Below, one piece after another: positions 8,202 to 16,894 of a DNA stretch of 64,000 bases. The translations under genes were made by a program, and so were the position numbers. Position 1 is the stretch's first letter; the number at the start of each line of letters is the position of its first letter. Under the pieces are notes generated by a model that was given only the letters and a program-made list of their open reading frames with translations, had not been told where the DNA came from and made no database searches. The DNA is from Thermohalobaculum sediminis (GTDB lineage: Bacteria; Pseudomonadota; Alphaproteobacteria; Rhodobacterales; Rhodobacteraceae): positions 124,001 to 188,000 of the forward strand of contig NZ_JAMFKN010000002.1 in NCBI RefSeq assembly GCF_023487995.1. The letters are read 5' to 3'.

Positions 8202-9289
8202 GTCGCGTCTCCGGCAAGCGCCGCGCAGTCGCGGGGGCGGAGGCGGATCGCCACGGCGTCGCCTTCCGAGAAGGGGTGTTCGTCGATCATGTTTATGGCC
8301 TGAAGCTGCGTGTCGCCGACCCGGACGAAGTAGCGGGCGACCTGTCCCTGGTAGTCCACGGTCTCGATGCGTCCGTCAATCGAGATCCCGTCGCCCGGCG
8401 GCGCGCCGGGCGGCGACAGGCCCAGTTTCTCGGCCCGAATCACCAGCTTCGCCCGCGCGCCAGGGCCGACACCGCGCGCGCGCTCGGGCGGCAGCGTGAT
8501 GCGGCCAAAATGGTCGGCGTCGAGCACGACCTCGCCATCGCCTGCCGCCGCGACGCGGGCGCCGAGGATGTTCGAGGCGCCGAGGAAGCGGGCCACGAAC
8601 TCGGTGGCGGGGGTGTTGTAGACCTCCTCGGGCGGGCCCGCCTGCTCGACGCGGCCCGCGCTCATCACGACGATGCGGTCGGACATCGCCAGCGCCTCGC
8701 CCTGGTCATGCGTCACGAACACGGTGGTGATGCCCAGCCGGTGCTGGATGCGCTTGAGCTCGACGCGCATGTCCTCGCGCAGGTTGGCGTCGAGCGCCGA
8801 GAGCGGCTCGTCGAGCAGCAGCACGTCGGGCTCGATCACGATGGCGCGCGCCAGCGCCACACGCTGCTGCTGCCCGCCCGACAGCTCGCGCGGGTAGCGG
8901 TGGCCAAGGTCCGGCAGCTGCACCAGCGCCAGCGCCTCGGCCACCCGGCGCCGGATGTCCTCGCGCGCGACGCCGCGATAACGCAGCCCGAAGGCCACGT
9001 TCTCGGCCACCGTGCGGTGCGGAAAGAGGGCGTAGTTCTGGAACACGAGGCCGAGGTTGCGCTTGTGGATCGGCACCTCGTTCACCCGCCGGCCCTTGAT
9101 CGCGATCTCGCCCTCCGAGGGGTCGAGCAGCCCCGCGATCATCCTGAGCGTCGTCGTCTTGCCGCAGCCCGACGGGCCCAGCAATGTCACGAAGGCGCCT
9201 TCGGGGATCTCGAGCGAGGTAGGGTGCACGGCGACGAAACTGCCGAAGCGCTTGACGATGTCGCGAAGCTGGACGGCGGGCTGGATCAC
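8198..9289 (-). CDS. ABC transporter ATP-binding protein, PotA-like
   Basis: A 363-residue CUT2/polyamine-type ATPase: Walker A GPSGCGKTT (38-46), signature LSGGQQQRVALARA, Walker B VLLLDEPLSALD, then a C-terminal TOBE region (from about 240) that includes MSAGRVEQAGPPEEVYNTP. It powers the permease pair encoded at 10556-12210. A 106-bp gap with a perfect hairpin separates it from the binding-protein gene, and its stop overlaps the aminotransferase start by 4 bp. PotA-like ATPases serve polyamine, thiamine, iron or phosphonate systems, so substrate depends on the binding protein. Confidence 0.9.
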   Translation of the reverse strand: MIQPAVQLRDIVKRFGSFVAVHPTSLEIPEGAFVTLLGPSGCGKTTTLRMIAGLLDPSEGEIAIKGRRVNEVPIHKRNLGLVFQNYALFPHRTVAENVAFGLRYRGVAREDIRRRVAEALALVQLPDLGHRYPRELSGGQQQRVALARAIVIEPDVLLLDEPLSALDANLREDMRVELKRIQHRLGITTVFVTHDQGEALAMSDRIVVMSAGRVEQAGPPEEVYNTPATEFVARFLGASNILGARVAAAGDGEVVLDADHFGRITLPPERARGVGPGARAKLVIRAEKLGLSPPGAPPGDGISIDGRIETVDYQGQVARYFVRVGDTQLQAINMIDEHPFSEGDAVAIRLRPRDCAALAGDAT

Positions 9290-9312
9290 GGTCGTTCTCC
9301 GGTGATGGGACG

Positions 9313-9335
9313 GGCGCCGGGGCTGACCCGGCGCC
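9313..9335 (-). other. GC hairpin after binding-protein gene
   Basis: A perfect 9-bp stem (9313-9321 with 9327-9335) and a 5-nt loop lie between the binding-protein stop and the ATPase start. No T-tract follows. This is one of four such post-binding-protein hairpins in the window. Confidence 0.55.
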
Positions 9336-9395
9336 GCGCGTGGGCGGCACCAAGGCGGTCGCGGCTCGGCGGCCGGGACCCGTGGCGGACGGCGG

Positions 9396-10535
9396 TCAGT
9401 AGCCCTTCTGCACGCGGCCGAAGGTCTTGGACCATTCCTGCTCGTTGCCGTTCCAGTAGGCCGGATTGGCGAAGGTCAGGCCCGAGAGGGTGCCGGTGGG
9501 ATCGAAGGCCGGCAGCGTCGGAATCTTTGCGCCGAGGTCCACCTTCTGCGGGTCGAGCGCGGGCGGGTAGTTCTGCCCCTCGGCTACGGCGATCGAGGTC
9601 GCGGGGTCGAGCATGAAGTTCAGCAACTCCTCGCACTCGGCCATCGGCGAGCCCTTGATGACGAACAGGCATTCCTGCCAGCCATAGCCGTTCGGCGGAT
9701 CGACATAGCCGATGTCGTGGCCCTGCTCCTGCAGCGCGTAGATGCGGCCCGACCACCCTTCGGTGACGTAGATCTCCTCCTCGGCCAGCAGGCTCATCAG
9801 CTCCGCCCCCGAGCCCCAGTATTTCAGCGCGAGGTCGCGGTGCTTGCGGATCGCGTCCCACACCGCGTCCATGTCGGTGGCGTTGTTGGGATCCTGCCCG
9901 GTCTGCAGCGCCGCCATCCAGATGCGCGTGCGCCAGTCGGCCCAGCCGCCGATCTTGCCCTTGCGCGTCTCGTCGATCAGCAGCGAGGCGCCCTTCGCCT
10001 TCGCCTCGTCGTCCGAGATGTGCTTGCGGTTGTAGGCGATCCCCGTGGTGCCATAGTCGTAGGGCACCGCCGACAGCGCGCCGCCCGAGTAGTCCGACAG
10101 CACCGTCACGAGCTTGGGGATCACGTAGTCGAGGTTCGGGATGTTCGCGCGGTTCAGCTCGGACGACAGCCCCAGATCGTGGTAGCGGGCGTAATCGAAC
10201 ACGCCCGACAGATGCGCGATGTTGTATTCGCCCGGCTGGCCGGCCTTGACACGGCTCAGATACTCGTCGCCGCCGCCGAAGGTGCCGTCGATGACCGTGA
10301 CGCCCGTCTTGGCGGTGTAGGGGTCGAAGGCGTGCTTGCGGAACGCCTCGGACACCACGCCGCCCCAGCCATCGAAGCGCACCTCGCCGGCCGCCGCCAG
10401 CGCGTGGCCGGCGAAGGGGGTGCGCACGCCGTAGGCCAGCCCCGCCGCGCCGATCAGCCCGAGGAAGCTGCGACGGTCGAGGCCGCCATTCAGATACCGC
10501 TCGCGGAGCCGCTCGTAACGCCTGGTGTGGTCCAT
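9396..10535 (-). CDS. ABC transporter substrate-binding protein, PotD/spermidine-putrescine type (Tat-exported)
   Basis: A 379-residue periplasmic binding protein. The N-terminus carries a twin-arginine signal: DRRSFLGLIGAAGLA with Arg21-Arg22, ending near FAGHALAAAG. The mature part has family-1/PotD features such as DGWGGVVSEAF, VPYDYGTTGIAYNRK and EEEIYVTEGWSGR. GGGAGAA five bases upstream selects the ATG at 10535 over an earlier in-frame ATG at 10559 that overlaps the permease stop. It lies between the permease and ATPase genes. Ligand is likely a cationic or amino compound; polyamines are one candidate. Confidence 0.87.
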   Translation of the reverse strand: MDHTRRYERLRERYLNGGLDRRSFLGLIGAAGLAYGVRTPFAGHALAAAGEVRFDGWGGVVSEAFRKHAFDPYTAKTGVTVIDGTFGGGDEYLSRVKAGQPGEYNIAHLSGVFDYARYHDLGLSSELNRANIPNLDYVIPKLVTVLSDYSGGALSAVPYDYGTTGIAYNRKHISDDEAKAKGASLLIDETRKGKIGGWADWRTRIWMAALQTGQDPNNATDMDAVWDAIRKHRDLALKYWGSGAELMSLLAEEEIYVTEGWSGRIYALQEQGHDIGYVDPPNGYGWQECLFVIKGSPMAECEELLNFMLDPATSIAVAEGQNYPPALDPQKVDLGAKIPTLPAFDPTGTLSGLTFANPAYWNGNEQEWSKTFGRVQKGY

Positions 10536-10555
10536 CGTCGTTCTCCCTGTTGTGG

Positions 10556-11341
10556 TCATCTGGTTCGTGCGCCAAGGCGCCGCGCGATGGCGGCGCCCAG
10601 CAGTGGCAGGCCGACGGTGAGCACGATCATCACCGTGCCCAGCGCATTGATCTCGGGGCTGATCGAGTTGCGCAGCATCGCGAAGATCTGCGTCGGCACC
10701 GTCTCGACTCCGCCGGGCTTCCAGAACAGCGTGCCGGTGATGTCGTCGAAGCTGATGGTGAAGGCGAACAGCATCCCCGCGAAGATGGCGGGCGCGAGCA
10801 GCGGCAGCGTCACCGCGAAAAAGGTCTGGCGCGGCGAGGCGCCGAGCGACAGCGCCGCCTCCTCGACGTCGCGGCGGATGCCGACGAGACGCGCCTGCAC
10901 CACCAGCACGACGAAGGGCAGCGTGAAGATGACATGGCCGAGCAGCAGCAGCGCGAAGCTCTTGGGCATTTGGAGGAAGCGCAGGAACAGCAGGAGCGCC
11001 ACCGCCAGCACCACCTCGGGCACCAGGATGGGCGCGATCAGCACCGTCGAGACGAGGTTCTTGCCCCGGAAGTCGTAGCGCACCAGCGCGAGCGCGGCGA
11101 GCACGCCCAGGGTGGTCGAGATCGCCGCCGTCAGCGCGCCCAGCAGGAACGACACCCGGAAGGCGCGCAGGATCGCCTCGTTGGCCCACAACTCGCCGAA
11201 CCAGCGCAGGCTGAGCCCGGTCATCGGGAAGGCCCCGAATTGCGATGCGTTGAAGCTGAGCAGCACCACCACCGCGACCGGCAGGAACATGAACAGGTAG
11301 ACCACGACGGTCCAGATGCGGATCAGCGCCCAGCCCGACAT
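10556..11341 (-). CDS. ABC transporter permease, PotC-like
   Basis: A 261-residue inner-membrane permease with about six hydrophobic helices. The EAA loop that contacts the ATPase is present (VEEAALSLGASPRQTFFAVTLP), followed by LLAPAIFAGMLFAFTISFDD, typical of PotC/PotI. Start and stop are coupled on both sides: its ATG shares one base with the upstream permease stop (TGATG). It partners with the PotB-like subunit to form the pore of the polyamine-type importer. Confidence 0.9.
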   Translation of the reverse strand: MSGWALIRIWTVVVYLFMFLPVAVVVLLSFNASQFGAFPMTGLSLRWFGELWANEAILRAFRVSFLLGALTAAISTTLGVLAALALVRYDFRGKNLVSTVLIAPILVPEVVLAVALLLFLRFLQMPKSFALLLLGHVIFTLPFVVLVVQARLVGIRRDVEEAALSLGASPRQTFFAVTLPLLAPAIFAGMLFAFTISFDDITGTLFWKPGGVETVPTQIFAMLRNSISPEINALGTVMIVLTVGLPLLGAAIARRLGARTR

Positions 11342-12210
11342 CAGCCGAACCCCCGGGCGATCTGGCTCATGCCGACGAAGTGGTTGTAGAGCGCGACCAG
11401 TGCGCCAAGGATCGCCAGCAGCATCAACGACAATGCCGAGCCGAGCGGCCAGTCGAGCTGCGTGATGATCGCCTCGAAGACGAGGTTGGCGAACATCGCG
11501 TCCGTGGGCCCGCCCAGCACCAGCGGCGTGATGTAGGTGCCCGCCGCTAGCACGAAGCACAGAAGGCCCCCGGCGGCGAGCCCGGGCAGCGACAGGGGCA
11601 GCGTCACCTCGCGGAACGCCTGCCAGCGGGTGGCGCCCAGCGAGTTCGCGGCCTGCTCGAGCGTCTCGTCGATGCCCTCGAGGCTCACATAAACGTTGAG
11701 CACCATGAAGGGCAGCAGGAAGTGGACGAGACCGAGGATCACGGTCGCCTCGTTGTAGAGCATCTGGATCGGCTGGCCGATCACGCCCATCGCCAGCAGT
11801 GCCGAGTTGAACGCCCCCGACACGCCCAGGATGTTGATCCAGCTCATCGTGCGGATGATGTAACTGACCCAGAAGGGCAGCATGAGCAGCAGCAGCAGGA
11901 TCGCCCGGTTCGCCTTCGAGCGCGCGATGAAATAGGCCGCCGGATACCCCGCCAGCGCACAGACCAGCGTCGTGATAGCCGCGATCCTGAGCGTGCCGAG
12001 CAGGATGTCGCGATAGAAGGGATCGCTCAGCGCCTCGGCCCAGTTGTCGGTATGGAAGCCCGCGATGTCCGCGCCGGTCGCCGTCCTCAGCCAGAACGAA
12101 TAGACGGCGATGAAGGCGAGCGGCACCAGCAGCAGCAGCGCCACCGCCGTGAGCGCGGGCGCGAGCAGGATCCAGGGCTGCCGGGCTTCCCTCGTCTCGA
12201 CCGTCGCCAT
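11341..12210 (-). CDS. ABC transporter permease, PotB-like
   Basis: A 289-residue permease and first gene of the eight-gene minus operon. The N-terminal hydrophobic helix (WILLAPALTAVALLLLVPLA) and the EAA loop LEQAANSLGATRWQAFREVTLP mark it as a PotB/PotH-type subunit. The start at 12210 faces a 328-bp divergent region. The order permease, permease, binding protein, ATPase, enzymes suggests the whole set is expressed from one promoter upstream of this gene. Confidence 0.9.
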   Translation of the reverse strand: MATVETREARQPWILLAPALTAVALLLLVPLAFIAVYSFWLRTATGADIAGFHTDNWAEALSDPFYRDILLGTLRIAAITTLVCALAGYPAAYFIARSKANRAILLLLLMLPFWVSYIIRTMSWINILGVSGAFNSALLAMGVIGQPIQMLYNEATVILGLVHFLLPFMVLNVYVSLEGIDETLEQAANSLGATRWQAFREVTLPLSLPGLAAGGLLCFVLAAGTYITPLVLGGPTDAMFANLVFEAIITQLDWPLGSALSLMLLAILGALVALYNHFVGMSQIARGFG

Positions 12211-12538
12211 GCGCCGCGACTCCTCCGCGCAACTGCAACGCGAAGGGTGGCGGGCAGCGGATCATTCCTCAAATACATAATCGAAATATCCAACATTGAT
12301 GAAATGAATGCATCGCGCCACCGGGTCGCGAGGCACGCCGGCGCCCGTCCTTCCGCGGCCTGCAGCCGTGGCGCCCGGCCCGGCGCCGAATGTTCGGATC
12401 GCTTGACTCGCGTCGCGCAACTTCGACAAAGTGACGGCGGGGAAAAATCCACTGTAAAGAAACCGTTAAGATCCTCCAAGAACATCGCAAAAATCATCAG
12501 GCATGCCGTTGCGGCAGTATCCCAACAAGGAGGTCGTA
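12211..12538. promoter_or_regulatory. divergent promoter region between two ABC importer operons
   Basis: 328 bases without a gene. The part near 12265-12310 is markedly A+T-rich against the GC-rich background and is the likely promoter area of the minus operon. Toward the plus operon a TTGACT hexamer occurs at 12403-12408 and A-rich runs at 12441-12475, but no convincing -10 box sits at standard spacing. A near-perfect ribosome binding site (AAGGAGG, 12527-12533) precedes the plus-strand ATG at 12539. No clear operator palindrome was found. Confidence 0.45.
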
Positions 12539-14590
12539 ATGAACATTCGGACGAGGACGCTGATGCTGGGCGGGGTCGCCTGGACCCTGCTCGCGGCAGC
12601 GGCGCAGGCCGCCTGCCCGGCGATGACCGTCGAGGACATGAAGGGCGTCGCCGCGGGGAAGTATCCGCAGCAGTATGAACTCTCGGAGTTCCAGTCGCTC
12701 GCCAACTGCACGCTCGCCTTCAGCGAGAATCCGGCGATCGGCGATCTGAACAAGATGATCCGCGGCAATCCCGCGCTGCCGCCGCTGGCCGAGCGCCTGC
12801 CCGAGGAGCCGCTGGTGGTCGTGCCCTATGCCTCGATCGGCAGGTATGGCGGCACGCTCGATGCGCTGTCGAACGCGACCGAGGCGGGGACCTCCGACTT
12901 CCTGTCGACCCGCCACGTCAACCTCGTCCGCTACTCCGACGACCTGCAGACCATCGTTCCCAACGTCGCCAAGGACTGGAGCTGGAACGACGACTACACC
13001 GAGCTCACCTTCTTCCTGCGCAAGGGCCACAAATGGTCCGACGGCGCGCCCTTCACCGCCGAGGACGTCAAGTTCTGGTATGACAACCTCGCGCTCGACC
13101 CGAAGGTGAACGAGAAGCCGAAGGACTATGTGCTGGTAGGCGGCGAGCGGATGACGGTCGAGGCGGTGGACCCGCAGACCGTGGTTTTCAAGCTGCCCGC
13201 GCCGAAGCCCGGCCTACTCGCCCATTTCGCCACCAGCTTCGCGCAGGGCTTCCAGCCGAAGCACTTCCTCGGGCAGTTCCACCCGGACGTGAACCCGGAT
13301 GCCGACAAGAGGGCGCAGGAGCTGGGCTTCGAGAACGGCTATGCCGTGATCATGTCCTATTTCGGCAATTCCGACTGGACCGACACGCCCTCGCCGATGC
13401 TGAACGCGCCCGACAAGGTGGCGAAGATGCCGGCCGACGCATTGCCGACGCTTGAGAGCCACTTCCTTGTGCGCGAGACGACCGAGGGGCGCCACTTCGT
13501 CGCCAACCCCTACTTCTTCATGGTCGACACCGCCGGCAACCAGCTCCCCTACATCAACGAGCAGGACGAGCTCTACGCCAACGACCGCGAGGTGCGGCTG
13601 CTCAAGCTCATCAACGGCGAGGCGGACTACAAGTCGCAGTCGCTGCAGCTGTCGGACGCGCCGCTCCTGCTCGAGAACCAGGAGAAGGGCAACTACTCGG
13701 TCCAGCTCAAGCCCAAGATCGCGATGCATGCGATCTCGTTCAACACGACCTCCGAGGATCCCGCCAAGCGCGCGGTCTTCGGCGACCTGCGGTTCCGCAA
13801 GGCGATGTCGATCGCGATCAACCGCGAGGAGCTCAACAACGCCGCCTATTTCGGCGAGGGCACGATCCAGCAGTATGTCGGCTTCTCGCCGGCACCCGAG
13901 TTCGTCGATCCCAAGTGGCTGAGCTTCGCCACCGAATACGACCCGGCGGGCGCTAAGGCGCTGCTCGACGAGGTCGGCGTCGTGGACAAGAACGGCGACG
14001 GCTTCCGCGACCTGCCCGATGGCAGCCCGCTGGTTCTCAACCTCCAGTTTGCCACGCAGGGTATCGCCGGACAGGTGGTCGAACTGCTCGGCCAGCACTG
14101 GTCCGAGGTCGGCATCAAGAGCACGGTCAAGGAGATCACGCCCGACGAGTACCGCTCGGCCCAGTCCTCGAACCAGCTCGACGTCGGGCTGTGGGAGAAG
14201 GGCCAGCCGCTCGGCATCATCATGGGCAACAACGAGCTCTGGGTGCCTCCCTTCGAGAACTACTTCGCCCATCGCGTCGGCATGCTGTGGGCCGAATGGG
14301 TCGACTCGCAGGGCGCCAAGGGCGTCGAGCCGCCCGACTACGTCAAGCAGCTTATCGCCGACATCAACGCCTTCCAGTCGACGCCCTCGGGCACCGACGA
14401 GTTCAAGGCGCTTGGCGCGCGACTGGTCGAGAACATGACCGGGAACCTGCTGTTCATCGGCACGGCGCTGACGCCCGATCCGATCTATCACAGCAACAAG
14501 CTCGGCAACTTCCCGGAGTTCAAGACCGCGTCATACGAGTACTACCGCACGTTCCCCTACCGGGCGCACCAGTGGTATCTCGACGAGTGA
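12539..14590 (+). CDS. ABC transporter substrate-binding protein, family 5, large form
   Basis: A 683-residue periplasmic binding protein, longer than the usual 500-540 residues of DppA/OppA. A Sec signal (MNIRTRTLMLGGVAWTLLAA) ends at about residue 25 (AQA). The family-5 signature is seen around VPNVAKDWSWNDDYTELTF with KWSDGAPFTAEDVKFWYDN. An extra N-terminal segment with two cysteines precedes the normal domain, and additional sequence lies toward the C-terminus. AAGGAGG gives strong translation. It is the first gene of a plus operon with two permeases and two ATPases. Ligand could be an oligopeptide or an oligosaccharide; similar large forms exist in sugar importers. Confidence 0.88.
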   Translation: MNIRTRTLMLGGVAWTLLAAAAQAACPAMTVEDMKGVAAGKYPQQYELSEFQSLANCTLAFSENPAIGDLNKMIRGNPALPPLAERLPEEPLVVVPYASIGRYGGTLDALSNATEAGTSDFLSTRHVNLVRYSDDLQTIVPNVAKDWSWNDDYTELTFFLRKGHKWSDGAPFTAEDVKFWYDNLALDPKVNEKPKDYVLVGGERMTVEAVDPQTVVFKLPAPKPGLLAHFATSFAQGFQPKHFLGQFHPDVNPDADKRAQELGFENGYAVIMSYFGNSDWTDTPSPMLNAPDKVAKMPADALPTLESHFLVRETTEGRHFVANPYFFMVDTAGNQLPYINEQDELYANDREVRLLKLINGEADYKSQSLQLSDAPLLLENQEKGNYSVQLKPKIAMHAISFNTTSEDPAKRAVFGDLRFRKAMSIAINREELNNAAYFGEGTIQQYVGFSPAPEFVDPKWLSFATEYDPAGAKALLDEVGVVDKNGDGFRDLPDGSPLVLNLQFATQGIAGQVVELLGQHWSEVGIKSTVKEITPDEYRSAQSSNQLDVGLWEKGQPLGIIMGNNELWVPPFENYFAHRVGMLWAEWVDSQGAKGVEPPDYVKQLIADINAFQSTPSGTDEFKALGARLVENMTGNLLFIGTALTPDPIYHSNKLGNFPEFKTASYEYYRTFPYRAHQWYLDE

Positions 14591-14617
14591 GCGCCCGCCG
14601 GGCCGCCGACTGACCAT

Positions 14618-14642
14618 GGGGCGGGCATCCCTTGCCCGCCCC
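14618..14642 (+). other. GC hairpin after binding-protein gene
   Basis: A perfect 10-bp stem (14618-14627 with 14633-14642) and a 5-nt loop lie between the binding-protein stop and the permease start, without a T-tract. It probably protects or partly terminates the upstream message. Confidence 0.55.
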
Positions 14643-14689
14643 GACCGGTATCCGCGACGCGCGCGGAGCGAGCGAGACGAGCGCCTGTC

Positions 14690-15697
14690 ATGCTGCAGTT
14701 CATCCAGTTCGCGCTGACCCGTGCCTTCATGGCGCTGGTGACGCTGCTCACGGTCTCGCTGATCGTCTTCACCCTGATGGAAATGGTGCCCGGCAGCTGC
14801 GCCGAGCGCTACCTCGCCTTCAAGAACACGCAAGGCGCGCAGATCACCATCGACGACATCGAGGCCGAGGAACGCCGCCTCGGGCTCGACCGCCCCTTCG
14901 TCGAGCGCTGGGGCAAATGGGTCGGCAACGTGTTCTTCCGCGGCGAGTTCGGCGACAGCTGCATCCTCCGGCTCGACATCAACCAGCTTCTCGCCGACAA
15001 GTTCTGGATCTCGCTGGGCATCTGCATGGCGGCGCTGCTGCTGTCCTACATGATCGCGATCCCGGTCGGGATATATTCGGCCAGCACCAGCAACGCCGTC
15101 GTCAACAACGGGCTGAGATTCACCAGCTATCTGGGGCTCGCGCTGCCGAACTTCCTGCTCGCGCTGATCATCATGCTGATCTCGACGGTGCTGTTCGGCG
15201 ACTCGCTGACCGGGCTCTTCTCCAAGGAGTTCCGAGATGCCGCCTGGAGCTGGGAGAAGTTCCAGGACTTCCTGTCGCGCGCGTGGCTGCCGATCTTCAT
15301 CCTCGGCTGGTCGGCCACCGCCTTCGCGCTGCAGACGGTGCGGGCGCTGATGCTCGACGAGATCGGCAAGCTCTACGTCACCGCGGCCTCGGCGCGCGGG
15401 GTGACGGGCTCGCGGCTCCTGTGGCGCTATCCCGCGCGGCATGCGCTGGGGCCGGTGGTCAACTCGCTCGGCTTCGACCTCAACCGCATCTTCAACGAGC
15501 TGCCGATCGTCGCGCTGATCCTGACGCTGACCGAGGCCGGCGCGCTGCTGTTCGAGTCGCTCGCCCGCTCGAACGACCAGCAGCTGGCGGGGGCAATCAT
15601 CTTCCTGCTGACCGCCAGCATCGTGCTGCTCAATTTCCTCACCGACATCCTGCTCGCGCTGCTCGACCCGCGCGTGCGGCGCGGCCTGATGGGGTAA
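14690..15697 (+). CDS. ABC transporter permease, DppB-like
   Basis: A 335-residue permease with N-terminal helix, a periplasmic segment and the conserved block for the DppB/OppB group (VTAASARGVTGSRLLWRYPARHALGP is the ATPase-contact region). ITLTEAGALLFESLARS-type text near 285 is the usual late helix area. The ribosome binding site is weak (GGAGCG region), suggesting translation depends on the transcript from the binding-protein gene. Three bases separate its stop from the next permease. Confidence 0.9.
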   Translation: MLQFIQFALTRAFMALVTLLTVSLIVFTLMEMVPGSCAERYLAFKNTQGAQITIDDIEAEERRLGLDRPFVERWGKWVGNVFFRGEFGDSCILRLDINQLLADKFWISLGICMAALLLSYMIAIPVGIYSASTSNAVVNNGLRFTSYLGLALPNFLLALIIMLISTVLFGDSLTGLFSKEFRDAAWSWEKFQDFLSRAWLPIFILGWSATAFALQTVRALMLDEIGKLYVTAASARGVTGSRLLWRYPARHALGPVVNSLGFDLNRIFNELPIVALILTLTEAGALLFESLARSNDQQLAGAIIFLLTASIVLLNFLTDILLALLDPRVRRGLMG

Positions 15698-15700
15698 GAC

Positions 15701-16894
15701 ATGCTGATGAGCCTGCGGAAGCGAGAGACCGGCGTCGACCAGCGCGCCAAGGAGGCGTATTTCACCGCCTCGCAGGGTCAGCTCATCTGGGCCCGATTCC
15801 GCTCGAACCGCACCTCGATGATCGCGGGCTGGGCGCTCGTGATCATGATCCTGATGGGGATCTTCGCGCCGTTCCTCTCGCCTTACGACCCCACCATCGC
15901 CGGGCGCGACAAGGACTACGAGAACGGCGCGCCCCAGATCCCCCGCTTCTGGGACGAGAACGGCTTCTCATTCCGCCCATTCATCTACGCCACCGAGCGC
16001 GAGCGCTCGATCAAGACAAACTTCCGCTGGGTGGTGACCGAGAACCGCGACAAGCGGCTCTATGTCCATTTCTTCGTGCGGGACTGGGAATACACGCTCT
16101 TCCACCTGAACTGGGATCTGCCCGGCGACCGCTTCGACGTGGACGTGGCGCTGATCCGCTCCGACATCCACCTGTTCGGCGTCGAGGGCGGCAAGATCCA
16201 CCTGTTCGGCACCGACGCAAGCGGCAAGGACATCTTCAGCCGCACGCTGCACGCGATCTGGACCTCGCTGGCGGTGGGCACGCTGGGGGTTCTGATCTCG
16301 TTCGTGCTGGCGCTGGTGATCGGCGGCGTCGCGGGCTATTTCGGCGGCTGGATCGACAGCGTGCTGCAGATGGTCACCGACGCGATCCGGACGGTGCCCT
16401 CGATCCCGCTGTTCATGGCGCTCGCGGCCTTCATGCCCGATCACTGGAGTTCCGAGACGCGGTTCTTCTTCATCTCGATCATCCTCGGCGTGATCGGCTG
16501 GCCCACGCTCGCGCGCCGAATACGAACGCATCTGCTGACCGAGCGCACGCAGGAATACGTGCTGGCGGCGGAGCTGTGCGGGGCGTCCTCGCCGCACGTG
16601 ATCCGGCGGCACCTGCTGCCCAGCTTCACCAGCTACATCATCGTCGACCTGATGATCTCGTTCCCCTACATGGTGCGCTCGGAAACTGCGCTGTCGTTCA
16701 TCGGCCTGGGGCTGAAGGACCCGGTCAACTCGCTGGGCGCCCTGATGCAGAACGTGAGCCAGGCCGACGTGCTGCTGAACTACCAGTGGTATTTCATCCC
16801 CGTGATCTTCTTCGTGGCGCTCGTGCTCGCCTTCGTATTCGTTGGCGACGGGCTGAGGGACGCGGCCGACCCCTATTCGGGGACCAAGAAATGA
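15701..16894 (+). CDS. ABC transporter permease, DppC-like with long periplasmic insert
   Basis: A 397-residue permease, about 90-100 residues longer than standard DppC. After the first helix (MIAGWALVIMILMGIFAPFL) there is an extended, charged and aromatic-rich segment before the conserved HLFGTDASGKDIFSRTL motif that normally follows within about 30 residues. The rest is ordinary: EYVLAAELCGASSPHVIRRHLLP contacts the ATPase. The insert probably faces the periplasm and could match the oversized binding protein (inference). It starts 3 bp after the preceding stop and overlaps the ATPase gene by 4 bp. Confidence 0.88.
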   Translation: MLMSLRKRETGVDQRAKEAYFTASQGQLIWARFRSNRTSMIAGWALVIMILMGIFAPFLSPYDPTIAGRDKDYENGAPQIPRFWDENGFSFRPFIYATERERSIKTNFRWVVTENRDKRLYVHFFVRDWEYTLFHLNWDLPGDRFDVDVALIRSDIHLFGVEGGKIHLFGTDASGKDIFSRTLHAIWTSLAVGTLGVLISFVLALVIGGVAGYFGGWIDSVLQMVTDAIRTVPSIPLFMALAAFMPDHWSSETRFFFISIILGVIGWPTLARRIRTHLLTERTQEYVLAAELCGASSPHVIRRHLLPSFTSYIIVDLMISFPYMVRSETALSFIGLGLKDPVNSLGALMQNVSQADVLLNYQWYFIPVIFFVALVLAFVFVGDGLRDAADPYSGTKK

